DNA of 64,000 nucleotides from Protula sp. h YS-2021. Taxonomy: Eukaryota > Annelida > Polychaeta > Sabellida > Serpulidae. Within the stretch, counting starts at the first letter, position 1. Each line of letters starts with the position of its first letter. Below are positions 1 through 10,200 of this stretch, one piece after another. The position numbers were made by a program, and so were the translations under genes. The stretch is from positions 25,248,081 through 25,312,080 of the forward strand of contig OX457031.1 in the NCBI GenBank assembly GCA_949752745.1, written 5' to 3'. The notes under the pieces are model-generated. The model was not told the origin of the DNA and ran no database searches. It saw only the letters and a program-made list of their open reading frames with translations.

Positions 1-1
1 G

Positions 2-1132
2 CCTGACAGGGTCGTTGTATTGTATAAACGATGGCAGCCCTTGTACACAGAGATGCAGAGGACTATACCAAACATTGAATTTATTCAAGGGATTCCAAAC
101 CAACTAGATACTGATGACTTCTTTGATGTGAGAAAGAACAACGTCGTTATACTGGATGATCTGATGTCAACAACCACTAACGATCCAAAAATTGCGGATC
201 TATTTACCGAGGGATCGTCGCACAGAAATCTTAGTGTTATCAATCTAACACAGAATCTATTTCCTACTGGAAAGAATTCAGCCACACAACGTAGAAATAC
301 TCAATATATGATCATTTTTAAGTCGCCTATGAGTCAAGATCAAATTAGGACGCTAGGCACCTTCATGTTTCCTGGCCGCCTTGAAGAGTTTTTACATGTG
401 TATCATAAAGCTACTTCCAGACCTCATGGATATCTTTTGATTGATGCCAAACATAATACACCAGAATCACAGCGATTTAAAACCAATGTACTTGGTGAAG
501 TGGAAGAAGACGGTGTCTCAAAAGCTACAAAAGGCGACGAAACAGATACCTCTGCTCATTTGACGTTTGACTGTGAAAGTGATAACATATTCGATATGGT
601 ATCGTGTGACGAGTGTGGAATAATGTTTGAAAATATACACGACTTACAACGGCATATAAAAAACTGGTGTCCAGAAGCAGTTCCAGCAAAGAAAGCCAAA
701 ATAGATGGCGAGCCAGTGGCAGACATAAAGACAGAATTTACATCAGACAGTGAGTGGCCCGTCTTTAAAGAATTAATGTCCTCTGTGAGAGAGGAAAGCG
801 AGGATGAATTCCGCAAGAAGGTAGAAAAATACATCGGTAAGGGTATGGAAGAAGAAGAAGCCGCTGAGAAAGCAGGAGTAAAAATGCGAGACTCTGATAT
901 GATAACATTTTTACAGAGATATGGAACGTTACTGGGTCATTGGATTCAGCTGCGCAACGGTTTAATTCACAATCAAATTTTAACCACCATTGACGATATT
1001 GTAAAGAAAGGCTACAATGACAAACAGGCCATAAAGCTAGCTCTGCGCCAATTTCGAAGCCAACTAGAGGACTTATTTGAAGATGACGATTCCAGTGATA
1101 CAGATTCCATTACAAGTGAAGATAATATATAG
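2..1132 (+). CDS. Polinton DNA-packaging ATPase (FtsK/HerA, A32-like), 5'-partial, with C-terminal zinc finger
   Basis: The frame is open to the first base, so the gene starts left of the window and the Walker A part is missing; the first in-frame start-like codon, TTG at 20, is probably internal. Counting from that codon, a Walker B motif (VVILDD, residues 42-47) is followed by a sensor-like block (SSHRNLSVINLTQNLF, about 66-81). These are the hallmarks of the A32-like ATPase that pumps DNA into capsids. After about residue 160 an acidic linker leads to a C2HC zinc finger (C196, C199, H212, C217) and a charged helical tail ending in an acidic serine-rich stretch. The integrase follows after 35 bp. 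Family assignment rests on motif recognition; the role of the tail is unknown. Confidence 0.8.
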   Translation, partial: PDRVVVLYKRWQPLYTEMQRTIPNIEFIQGIPNQLDTDDFFDVRKNNVVILDDLMSTTTNDPKIADLFTEGSSHRNLSVINLTQNLFPTGKNSATQRRNTQYMIIFKSPMSQDQIRTLGTFMFPGRLEEFLHVYHKATSRPHGYLLIDAKHNTPESQRFKTNVLGEVEEDGVSKATKGDETDTSAHLTFDCESDNIFDMVSCDECGIMFENIHDLQRHIKNWCPEAVPAKKAKIDGEPVADIKTEFTSDSEWPVFKELMSSVREESEDEFRKKVEKYIGKGMEEEEAAEKAGVKMRDSDMITFLQRYGTLLGHWIQLRNGLIHNQILTTIDDIVKKGYNDKQAIKLALRQFRSQLEDLFEDDDSSDTDSITSEDNI

Positions 1133-1167
1133 GTGCACAACATATGTGACAATTTTCATTCAAAGCA

Positions 1168-2265
1168 ATGACACCGTGGGAAGAGTATCTCAAAGATATA
1201 TACTTTGATCCATCAAAACCAGCTAGCTTTTCCGGACCGAAAAAACTGTATCAATTTGTGAAAAAAGATGGCAAATTCAATCTCAGCCTATATAAAATTA
1301 GGAAATGGTTACAACAGCAAGAGCCCTACAGTTTGCAGAGACCAAATAGACTTCATTTTAAACGAACTCCCATTGTGGTGGCTGGGATAGACGACCAGTG
1401 GTCAGCTGACCTCATGGATATGGTGAAATTTTCTAAAGACAACAATGGGTTTAAATATGTACTTGTCGTGGTAGATACATTCTCCAAATATTTATGGCTA
1501 CGCCCTCTGAAGGATAAAACAGGTGTGTCTGTAGCCAAAGCATTCAAAGATATCTTTAATGAGGGAAGAACACCCAATAGAATACGCAGTGATAAGGGTC
1601 AGGAGTTTCGTGCCAATGCCGTAAAATCTCTTATGCAATCCCAAGACATTAAACAGCTATTTGCACAAAATGAAAACAAGGCTGCAATCAGTGAAAGAGC
1701 AATTAAAACAATCAAGTCCAAAATATATAGGTATTTTACCTATAAAAATGCCTTCAAGTATATCGACCAGCTCCAGAGTTTTGCCGACGGATACAACAAA
1801 ACGATACATAGAACAATAGGTATGGCTCCGAATGACGTCACACTCGACAACGCAGAAGAAGTTCGCCTTGCCACATACTTTAGCAAAAAGCCACGACCCA
1901 CTGCAAAACAACCAAGATATAGATTCAAGAAGGGTGACAAAGTTCGAATTACTCACCTGAGGAATAAATTCAGTCGTGAATATGATCAAAGATGGACTGG
2001 AGAGGTTTTTACTATAGCCCAGCGCTTTAGAAGAGGACAAGTGCCTATTTATAGACTCAAAGACTATAATGATGAGCCTATAACAGGCAGTTTCTACCAA
2101 GCGGAGCTACAGAAAGTGGACTTGAAAGACAATGAACTGTTTAAGATTGAAAAAGTGCTTAAAGAAAGGGGGCGGGGACAAAATAAACAGTACTATGTAA
2201 AGTGGCTATATTGGCCTAAAGCATTTAACAGTTGGGTTAAAGCAAGTGACATTGAACTATTTTAA
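1168..2265 (+). CDS. Polinton integrase (rve, DDE) with C-terminal chromodomain
   Basis: This intact 365-aa ORF begins at an ATG. The retroviral-type core has candidate catalytic residues D81 (WSADLMDM), D142 (RSDKGQEF) and E176 (AAISERAIK), with 33 residues between the last two. The segment IDDQWSADLMD is characteristic of Polinton and adintovirus integrases rather than Gypsy ones. Residues about 325-365 form a chromodomain (FKIEKVL ... YYVKWLYWP ... NSWV), which may steer insertion to modified histones. It should cut and join the element's ends in the nucleus. It lies just downstream of the packaging ATPase on the same strand. No stop or frameshift is seen, so it may encode an active enzyme. 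LTR integrases usually sit inside a pol polyprotein, which is not the case here. Confidence 0.9.
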   Translation: MTPWEEYLKDIYFDPSKPASFSGPKKLYQFVKKDGKFNLSLYKIRKWLQQQEPYSLQRPNRLHFKRTPIVVAGIDDQWSADLMDMVKFSKDNNGFKYVLVVVDTFSKYLWLRPLKDKTGVSVAKAFKDIFNEGRTPNRIRSDKGQEFRANAVKSLMQSQDIKQLFAQNENKAAISERAIKTIKSKIYRYFTYKNAFKYIDQLQSFADGYNKTIHRTIGMAPNDVTLDNAEEVRLATYFSKKPRPTAKQPRYRFKKGDKVRITHLRNKFSREYDQRWTGEVFTIAQRFRRGQVPIYRLKDYNDEPITGSFYQAELQKVDLKDNELFKIEKVLKERGRGQNKQYYVKWLYWPKAFNSWVKASDIELF

Positions 2266-2900
2266 TCACTATTGTATATATAATGTGCATAGTAATTGTA
2301 ATTAGTATATAAATGGGGGTTATTCTGCATATTTGTAAATATACCTTAAACACAGCAAACGAGGCATGCAAATGATCAGATTATAAAGTCAGGCTGTTTG
2401 TGTGTTTAACGCTTGGCATGGTCACTGACGCGATGTTAATCCATCGTAAACCTATCATTATAACCAATTGATTGTAATACCGGCCACTGGCGTGGTGTTA
2501 ATTCACCCGTAAACCTATCACTCTAACCAATTGATTGTAATACTGGTCACTGGCGCGGTGTTAATTCACCCGTAAACCGTTCATTGCAAGCATATTCATG
2601 CAATTGGCTGGGCCAAAGAGTCAGGTCATTTGTGTGCTTAACGCTGTGTTAATTGAACCTATCATTATAGTCAATTGGTTGGGATACTGGTCACTGTCAC
2701 TCGTAACCCATTCATTACTAGCATAAACATATAACTGGCTGTGCCAAAGAGTCAGGCCATTTGTGTGTTTGCAAAAATATGCTGTCAATATGCTCTGATT
2801 TATGGTATAAAACGCAAATGTGATTAATAACAGACAGGGTGTATATTATATATAGATTGTAAATATTATTTATGTGTCAATAAAATTTAAAAAAAGAAAA
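2266..2900 (+). repeat. Degenerate ~65-bp tandem repeats downstream of integrase, ending in poly(A) signal
   Basis: Between about 2380 and 2770 a module recurs three to five times. It includes GGTCACTGGCGCGGTGTTAA, then ACCCGTAAACC, then CAATTGATTGTAATACTGG. A second module (AAGAGTCAGGCCATTTGTGTG) occurs at about 2386, 2618 and 2748. AATAAA at about 2879 followed by A-rich sequence could be the integrase polyadenylation site. No protein frame is seen. Confidence 0.6.
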
Positions 2901-3212
2901 TACGTGTTTTTCTTGCTTCCGTTTAAGCACCCATTCCCCGTCAAAGGTCAGCTCTTGCATTCAAAACCAACCTCTCTTTAAACAGTGCGCTACTGTACCC
3001 TACAAGTGCTCCGCCTCTCACCCTCTTTATTTTACCCTCACCATGAAAATCAATGTCAAAAGGCAATACGATTAAAGACAAAGCACATATTATCAGCTTA
3101 ACTATAGAACCCACTAGTACACTATTGCAAGCGATACCCCCTTCCCCTATTCAAATGTTTACACAATTATACAATGCATTACCACTTTTACAACCCCCTA
3201 TTTACACAACCC

Positions 3213-3250
3213 CGTCAACATAAATTCAGGTATGTGCTGCTATAAATAGA
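3213..3250 (+). promoter_or_regulatory. TATA-box module 1
   Basis: The string CATAAATTCAGGT is followed about 10 bp later by TATAAATAG (3241-3249). The same arrangement recurs about 180 bp downstream. An ATG-initiated 45-codon ORF begins within a few bases of the TATA box. In a normal Pol II promoter transcription would start about 30 bp past the box, so the annotated ATG may be too early. Confidence 0.45.
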
Positions 3251-3252
3251 TC

Positions 3253-3390
3253 ATGCAACGTCCCCGTCGTGAGCTCTGGGTGTTTCCTTACGAAATGGTA
3301 GATAGACTCTCACATTTTGGCAAATGGCGGTTTCCCGAAAGCACTGTCCGCAAAAGACGAGTACAGATGCAAAAAAATATTAATTTTTAA
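3253..3390 (+). CDS. Small basic ORF, 45 aa, next to TATA module (hypothetical)
   Basis: The ORF runs from ATG at 3253 to TAA at 3388. The peptide is basic and aromatic (starts MQRPRRELWVFPYEMVDRL, with RKRR near residues 33-36). It is too short for the usual ORF cut-off but lies between two copies of a TATA module in the flank of the Polinton integrase, where a small virion or regulatory gene is possible. A second ATG (codon 14) would place the start at a more normal distance from the TATA box. No family is recognised; chance is a real alternative. Confidence 0.3.
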   Translation: MQRPRRELWVFPYEMVDRLSHFGKWRFPESTVRKRRVQMQKNINF

Positions 3391-3395
3391 GCGGG

Positions 3396-3430
3396 GTCAG
3401 CATAAATTCAGGTGTTTCTATAAATAGAAT
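3396..3430 (+). promoter_or_regulatory. TATA-box module 2
   Basis: This is a second copy of the CATAAATTCAGGT + TATAAATAG arrangement, followed at about 3432 by ATGACGTCAT, a palindromic CRE-like site. Only an 11-codon ORF follows. Confidence 0.4.
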
Positions 3431-3520
3431 ATGACGTCATTAGGTCAGCTACTCTCCCACCGCTGAGCTGAGATCCGTTAACTATGGGACCTATGGGGCC
3501 ATATTAACGCCCTTGCTACT

Positions 3521-3622
3521 GTTTGCAATATATTATTCAAGAAATAACCCATTGAAGGAAGTATTTTTGCGTTTTAATTTTTGTCAAGTGTTTAACATTT
3601 CGCTAGCGAAGTGAGGTTCTAG
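3521..3622 (+). mobile_element. Helentron/Helitron-like 3' end fragment
   Basis: This stretch is nearly identical to 10999-11100. It ends with the perfect palindrome TTCGCTAGCGAA, then GTGAGGTT, then CTAG followed by T. A hairpin 10-12 bp before CTAG is the mark of Helitron 3' termini. No matching 5' end was found upstream, so it is a truncated copy. Confidence 0.6.
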
Positions 3623-5129
3623 TTTGTAAAGTGATTAGTTTTGCCGGAGTGGTAGACTAAGTGATAGTGACTCCTTTCAGTAAAGTGTTGGTATTTTGTG
3701 AAGTGAGTGACCTTGCTGGTTTTTGTAGTGACTGATGTTATTAGTGGTATGATGTACAATTTTGTGGAATAAGCTTAATGGTTGAAGTAGAAACCACAGC
3801 TGTAAATAAGTACATAAATAAAGTAGAAAAAATGTTTTTATGCCTTATTTCTGTTGCCATTTTTCCGTACCGCAGCGTTTCAGTTCAGTTCCAGTGTGCA
3901 ATAAACTAAAAGACATAGTATATGGATATGATTTATAGCCTAAGTTTTTATTTTACACTGTGTATATTTCCATTTTTTTTTAGAAAAGTCGTATCTTTTT
4001 CATTATATCTTTTACCATATACAAAATTAAAAAAAAACAAAAGACAATATCAGCATAAACTTTGGCTGAATTTGAACTATTCTACCGAGTCATTAATGAT
4101 GGTCTAATGACCCCCCTTTTATTCGAAGGCGTTTTTGTTTGTTTGTTTGTTTGTTTTTTTTTTGTTTATGTTTTTTGCGATAATGGATAAAAGCATTTGA
4201 TACGTTTTCAGCATGAGAAGCAGGCTGTTTGGATGAGAAGGTTGATTACCCTCTCTGTAGCTACTTTGTTGCATCAGCTCAATTAAAAACACATCACGCC
4301 ATTGTTTCAATATTTTTAAATTATGCAAAAGCTTTCAATCACCACTCCTACTCCCGCCCCGCCCCACCCCATCCCGCCTCCTCTTCTATCCCTTCGAGCA
4401 TGTCTCCGATTCTTTGATTTTTCCCTTGTCACATGGGTTATCTTCAAGTGTCAAATAAGCTTAAATTTTAAAAAAATAAAATTAACAAATTTAACCTGTT
4501 TCATAAACAAAAATCCACCTAATAAGTGTGTATGAGACAACTAGATCAACCAATTTTTTTTCTGGGGTAAAGTTTACTTTTGTGAATACCTTGGTAGTTG
4601 GTTAAATACCAAACAACTGTATAGGTATAGAAAAGAGTAAACAAACGAATGGCATCACTCCACAGGAGTGAACGGAAATTCGTCAGTTTTTTTCGTTGGC
4701 CCACAACAATACATCAAGTAATCACCCATAAAAGGAACATTTGTAATCGTAACCAAGTTCCAATTGTCGAATTTCTTGATCTAACGTGCTAAAAAAAAGA
4801 CAGTGTGATGTGTAACGTGTGTCGCGCATTCGATTTAGGAGACCCAACGAACATTCAATCACCCAGCAACGTCGATGCGAACTTTCGACGTCGAAACACA
4901 ACATTAACTGTAGCTATAATTTGGTAGTGATTTTGGTCGAGGCCACACGTCTTACCAATGTTTCTGACACCAAGTGGAATGGACGTAGGATAAGCAACGT
5001 TATTCAGACGTTGCTTTTGATCGCAACTAAAACGCACCTTTCTCCGACCCTCTAATCAACACCTTTTGAGTAGACGTTCCAAAATTGACATTAGGTAATC
5101 GAAGTACATCCAGCGTCAGAATGTAGCCA
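3623..5129. other. No gene recognised
   Basis: AT-rich intergenic sequence with a short T/G-rich run at about 4130-4170. Several AATAAA-like strings occur. Short ORFs here show no protein-like composition. Confidence 0.5.
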
Positions 5130-5282
5130 TAGCTACTCAGCCACAGTCACTCAGCCATAATTACTCAGCCACAGCTACACAGCCATAACTACTCACCTAC
5201 GCCTACTCACCCACACCTACTCAGCCACACCTACTTACCCACACCTACTCACTCACACCTACTCAACCGTACCTACTTGATA
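5130..5282. repeat. 14-bp minisatellite (TACTCA-CCCACACC type)
   Basis: About ten imperfect copies of a 14-bp unit such as TACTCACCCACACC run head to tail. The left copies are more diverged (CTCAGCCATAAT). Confidence 0.8.
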
Positions 5283-6016
5283 CAAGAACACCAAGTTGCA
5301 ATTCGGCAACTTTTAAAAGAAACAAAACATAGTGCCTGTGGTTAATAGAATTTTGGTAAAAATCTTACACCTTTTTATTTAATAATTTGGCGGAAACAAT
5401 TCACGGGGATGGGGGGGGGGGATTTCGACAAGGAAAACTTTATCCCGCAAACAGGAATATTTCTAGAATTACTTTGTGGCCACTGCCAAACTTTCAATAA
5501 TTGTTTTGAATGATTCTCATACATAGGACTATACACCGCGGCAGTCTGACTGTGTCATTGGGCCGAACACCAAGATCAAGAAACAAACAGAAAGGAGGCA
5601 TTCATACGATAGGAATACAACAAGTACGATGTAACAAGTCCGCTGGTAAGACATCCCTGGCTCATCTTCTTTGGTGCGAAATAGGTTTTTCAAAGAGGAA
5701 AAACGATATCTTGAAAGAAAAAAATTAATTAGAAATGAGGTTTGAAACCGTATAATTTTCGCACTGTTATTCACCTATTTGGTCCAAAAATTTCTCGAAG
5801 ACACGAGTCTGACACACAGACAGATTCTAAAACCAGCGGTGAATGATTAATTTACTGGTTATTGAGGATGGTGAAGAAATAGGCTGGCACTGTGCGCTCA
5901 TATAAGTAGACTTTATAAGTCAATAATTATGTGCTCGTGCAATGTGGAGCATACTAATGGAGAGAGTTCTTGGCAAGAAATATGCTGCGATGCGACATTT
6001 CAATGTTTTTTTTTAT
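5283..6016. other. 3' flank of the SOD gene
   Basis: No gene is seen. On the minus strand AATAAA overlaps the SOD stop codon (about 6012-6017) and occurs again near 5374-5379; the second is the more likely polyadenylation signal. Confidence 0.4.
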
Positions 6017-6193
6017 TTATCTTATGTAACCATAAAAGACTATTAGCAGTCCAAAAAGCAATGTTTTTACGGAGACGAGTAATGTATGTGCCGAATCTGT
6101 TTCTGTTTCCGTAATGACACAACACGAGATGCGCGGGCCTGCTCCTCCCCACTCGTCCACGCTTTCATCCAGAGTGTCCTCTTTCAAGTGAAC
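6017..6193 (-). CDS. SOD exon 5 (terminal)
   Basis: The acceptor TTATCCAG precedes GTTCACTTG at 6193. The exon supplies the last copper His, the active-site Arg and a Cys for the conserved disulfide, then a polar linker and a ~20-residue hydrophobic tail ending YGYIR and TAA. Confidence 0.9.
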   Translation of the reverse strand, partial: VHLKEDTLDESVDEWGGAGPRISCCVITETETDSAHTLLVSVKTLLFGLLIVFYGYIR

Positions 6194-7163
6194 CTGGATA
6201 AGAAAGTACATCATTATAGACTGTGCTAGGATTTTTTTTCGTGTTTTGTGTCATTTTTATTTGGGGGCGGTGGATAAAGTGACAGCAACTTTGAAGCCCA
6301 ACACAAATGCACAATTGGGGCAAACCTTCAGAGACAGGTTATAAGCTTTCGAAATGCTGGAAAACTAGATACTTTGACGTGCCCCTCACAAGATTCGCTT
6401 TTTATTTAGACACCATATAACTCTTTTCTAACTGGGGTAGGGGATGAGGAGGGCATTTAGTACCACATCTATTACTATGTTTGTCCAGAAAACAGAAAGG
6501 AGTGTGATTTTGAAGTGATCTAGTTTTTTCGTTAAATGACTGCGGTCACCTGTGCGTTTCCAACTGCGCCCTGCTCATGAATATAAATTTCGTGCAAAGG
6601 GTTTTTTTTTTTGTTACATAAGACTAAGTGTTGAATAGTTGAAATTTTCAGTGTGACCCCGCTTGGTTAAAGGAAGTTTGTATTTATCAAACTTAGCATT
6701 TAAGCTTTATGTTAAATGTTCATAGACACAAATGATAATCAGTTTGTAGGTTAGTGAATCCCCCCACCCCCCTCCTCTATCCCCAGGTTCTATCGATGCA
6801 GCAACGTACCACAATAGCTCTGCCTATGACATTGTATGTACCCTGCAGACTTATATAAGAGTCCATTATGGTCTTGTCCACATTACCATCAGGATCCTCT
6901 TCCACGTTTCCAAGATCACCAGCATGTCTGGAAGAGTGCATAGTGATATTATAACCTTTTGTTTCGTGACAGTACGCATTTTATGACAGATACAGAGATG
7001 AGACAGGCTTTCATTGTAACGCACAGTATGTTTACAGACTTTCGTGGTTAATTCTGTTCGCTTTTGAGTATGTAACCCATGTCCAGAAACATGTAATATC
7101 CTTTTTTTGCATTCTAAGCTCTTATGCTTACGATGGTTTTGCTTTTTAATGGCGAAATATTGT

Positions 7164-7245
<82 letters not shown>

Positions 7246-10200
7246 GACAGAGAGATGAAGAGACAGATTTAGAAAGAGATAGAGGCGGAAGATAGGAAGA
7301 GAGGGGGAAGAATTAAATGAGACTACCTGCTTGTTTTGTCATCAGTCTGGTCCCCGTGTGTGTTGTTATCTGGATCGTAATGTCCTCCCGCGGACGTACA
7401 CCCATCAATGATGTCCCCCTCCTGATGAATGTGAAAGCCATGCTTTGTGTGCTCGTCTGTGGTGTTAAATCCGGTTAGTGTGATGTCTACTTCCACATCA
7501 GCCGACTCACTCTAAAATCAAAAGTGTATTCGTGTGTATAAATGTGTAAAAACAGAGGTGACGCGAATAGGGATATCTCACAAGGTACAGAGGTGACGCG
7601 AATAGGGATATCTCACAAGGTACAGAGGTGACGTGAATAGGGATATCTCACAAGGTACAGAGGTGACGCGAATAGGGATATCTCACAAGGTACAGAGGTG
7701 ACGCGAATAGGGATATCTCACAAGGTACCGAGATGACGCGAACAGGGATATCTCACAAGGTACAGAGGTGACGTGAATAGGGATATCTCACAAGGTACAG
7801 AGATGACGCGAATAGGGATATCTCACAATGTACAGAGGTTACGTGAATATGGATATCTCCCAAAGTACAGAGGTGACGTGAATAGGGATATCTCCCAAAG
7901 TACAGAGGTGACGTGAATAGGGATATCTCACAAGGTACAGAGGTGACAGAAACAGGGATATCGCACAAGGTACAGAGGTGACAGAAAAAACAGGAATATC
8001 TCACAAGGTACAGAGGTGACGCGAATAGGGATATCTCACAAGGTACAGAGGTGACGCGAATAGGGATATCTCACAAGGTACAGAGGTGACAGAAATAGGG
8101 ATATCTCACAAGGTACAGAGGTGACGCGAATAAGGATATCTCACAAGGTACCGAGATGACGCGAACAGGGATATCTCACAAGGTACAGAGGTGACGTGAA
8201 TAGGGATATCTCACAAGGTACAGAGATGACGCGAATAGGGATATCTCACAAGGTACAGAGGTGACGTGAATATGGATATCTCTCAAGGTACAGAGGTGAC
8301 GTGAAGAGGGATATCTCCCAAAGTACAGAGGTGACGTGAATAGGGATATCTCACAAGGTACAGAGGTGACAGAAACAGGGATATCGCACAAGGTACAGAG
8401 GTGACAGAAAAAAAACAGGAATATCTCACAAGGTACAGAGGTGACGCGAATAGGGATATCTCACAAGGTACAGAGGTGACAGAAATAGGGATATCTCACA
8501 AGGTACCGAGATGACGCGAACAGTGATATCTCACAAGGTACAGAGGTGACGTGAATAGGGATATCTCACAAGGTGCAGAGATGACGCGAATAGGGATATC
8601 TCACAAGGTTCAGAGGTGACGTGAATATGGATATCTCCCAAAGTACAGAGGTGACGTGAATAGGGATATCTCCCAAAGTACAGAGGTGACGTGAATAGGG
8701 ATATCTCACAAGGTACAGAGATGATGCGAATAGGGATATCTCACAAGGTACAGAGGTGACGCGAATAGGGATATCTCACAAGGTACAGAGGTGACAGAAA
8801 TAGCGATATCTCACAAGGTACAGAGGTGACGTGAATAGGGATATCTCACAAGGTACAGAGGTGACGCGAATAGGGATATCTCACAAGGTACAGAGGTGAC
8901 AGAAGTAGGGATATCTCCCAAGGTACAGAGGTGATGTGAATAGTGATGTCACCCAAAGTACAGAGGTGATATCGTACAAGGTGCAGGGATATCTTACAAC
9001 GTGCAGAGATGGTGCGAACGGGGATTATCTCACACAGTACACAGGTGACTCGAAGAGGATATATCTCAAAGGACAGAGGTAACAGAATCGGAGATATCTC
9101 ACAAAGCACAGAGGAAATACAAAAAGGAATATCTCACAAAGTACAAAGATAATAGGTACTGGATATTTCCAAAGTACAGAGGTGAAGGAAACAGGCATAT
9201 CTCTCAAAGTAAGGAGATGACCGGAACGAGGATATCTCATAAAGTACAGGGGTAAAGGGAACAGGGCTTTCTATAAAAGTACAGAGGTGACAGGAGCGAG
9301 GATATCTCATAGTGTACAGAGGCGATGCGAACAGTGATATCTCTCAAAGCAGCATCAGTATCACAGTGAAGAAATAAGCGTCAATAAAAAGTTGTACAAA
9401 CTGCGGCGTCCATCAAACAAGTTCAAAACTATTAAAAGTTACCAAGTGTTGTTTATTTTCATCACTACAATATTGCAGCGTCCATCTTGCGTTTTTTAAC
9501 AATGGTAAATGGCTTTTGAGGCATAGACGTTGTGTGGGTGTCTGGAAAATCTTTGTGCAGATCACGGATTTCACAAGCAAATAACAATGAACATGGTCGT
9601 ATTATCACGTATCGATATAGGAAGCCGCAATCAGTCGAAAATGAACAAAGTGGAACTGCAAATGGCAACCAATAGCGTGCGGTCATTTCAAGGACGGCGC
9701 TGGTCTGCCGTATATAACGGACTGGGTCCGTATGTCGAGTCATTGTTGCCTCCACAGTCTCGGGGCTCGTTTTTCAGAACCGAAGACCTCAGACGCTATA
9801 CCAGTCTGACGGTTCCACCCAAAGCCTACCAGGAGTCGTCACCAGACTCATTGCCACGGCAAACAAGTCCTGTCTCAGGACCAAGGCGAGGTAGCAGTGC
9901 CGTAGGCCTTGGACATCGACGCTACTTACAGTAAACCGTTTTTTATTACTTCAGAAACCGATATCACGTGAGGCTCGTGCCCGTTGTCAGTTCGGCTGTG
10001 AATAACAATTCTTAAATACATTTCCATTTTCCTATTTTGCTAATGAGAGTATAAGTAGGAGTTGCATATTTTCAAGGTACAAAGGCTTAGGTGGCGACTG
10101 CCTTTTGTGTTGAACAAACGTTTTAGATGCCCATCCTGCCAATTGTCACAACGATTTTAATGAAAAAATAATAAATTTATCAAAATTAAGTCAATCATTG

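Larger units (their letters stand above)
1..3450 (+). mobile_element. Polinton/Maverick (adintovirus-like) element, right part
   Basis: The region holds two adjacent plus-strand genes typical of Polintons: a packaging ATPase (cut by the left edge) and an rve integrase with a C-terminal chromodomain. They are followed by degenerate repeats and two TATA-box modules. The genes are 35 bp apart. Both frames are open, so this copy looks fairly recent. DNA polymerase B, protease and capsid genes are not in view and would lie to the left. I could not fix the terminal inverted repeat or the right boundary; 3450 is a guess, placed before the Helentron-like end at 3521. Confidence 0.75.

Noticed and set aside
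1353..2100. Minus-strand ORFs inside the integrase gene
   Set aside because: They are shadows of the intact plus-strand integrase frame.
7753..9240. Minus-strand ORFs with repeats like YSRHLCTL and DIPVSVTSV
   Set aside because: They are translations of the 35-bp minisatellite; each phase lasts only until a variant unit adds a stop, and there is no start context or splice support.
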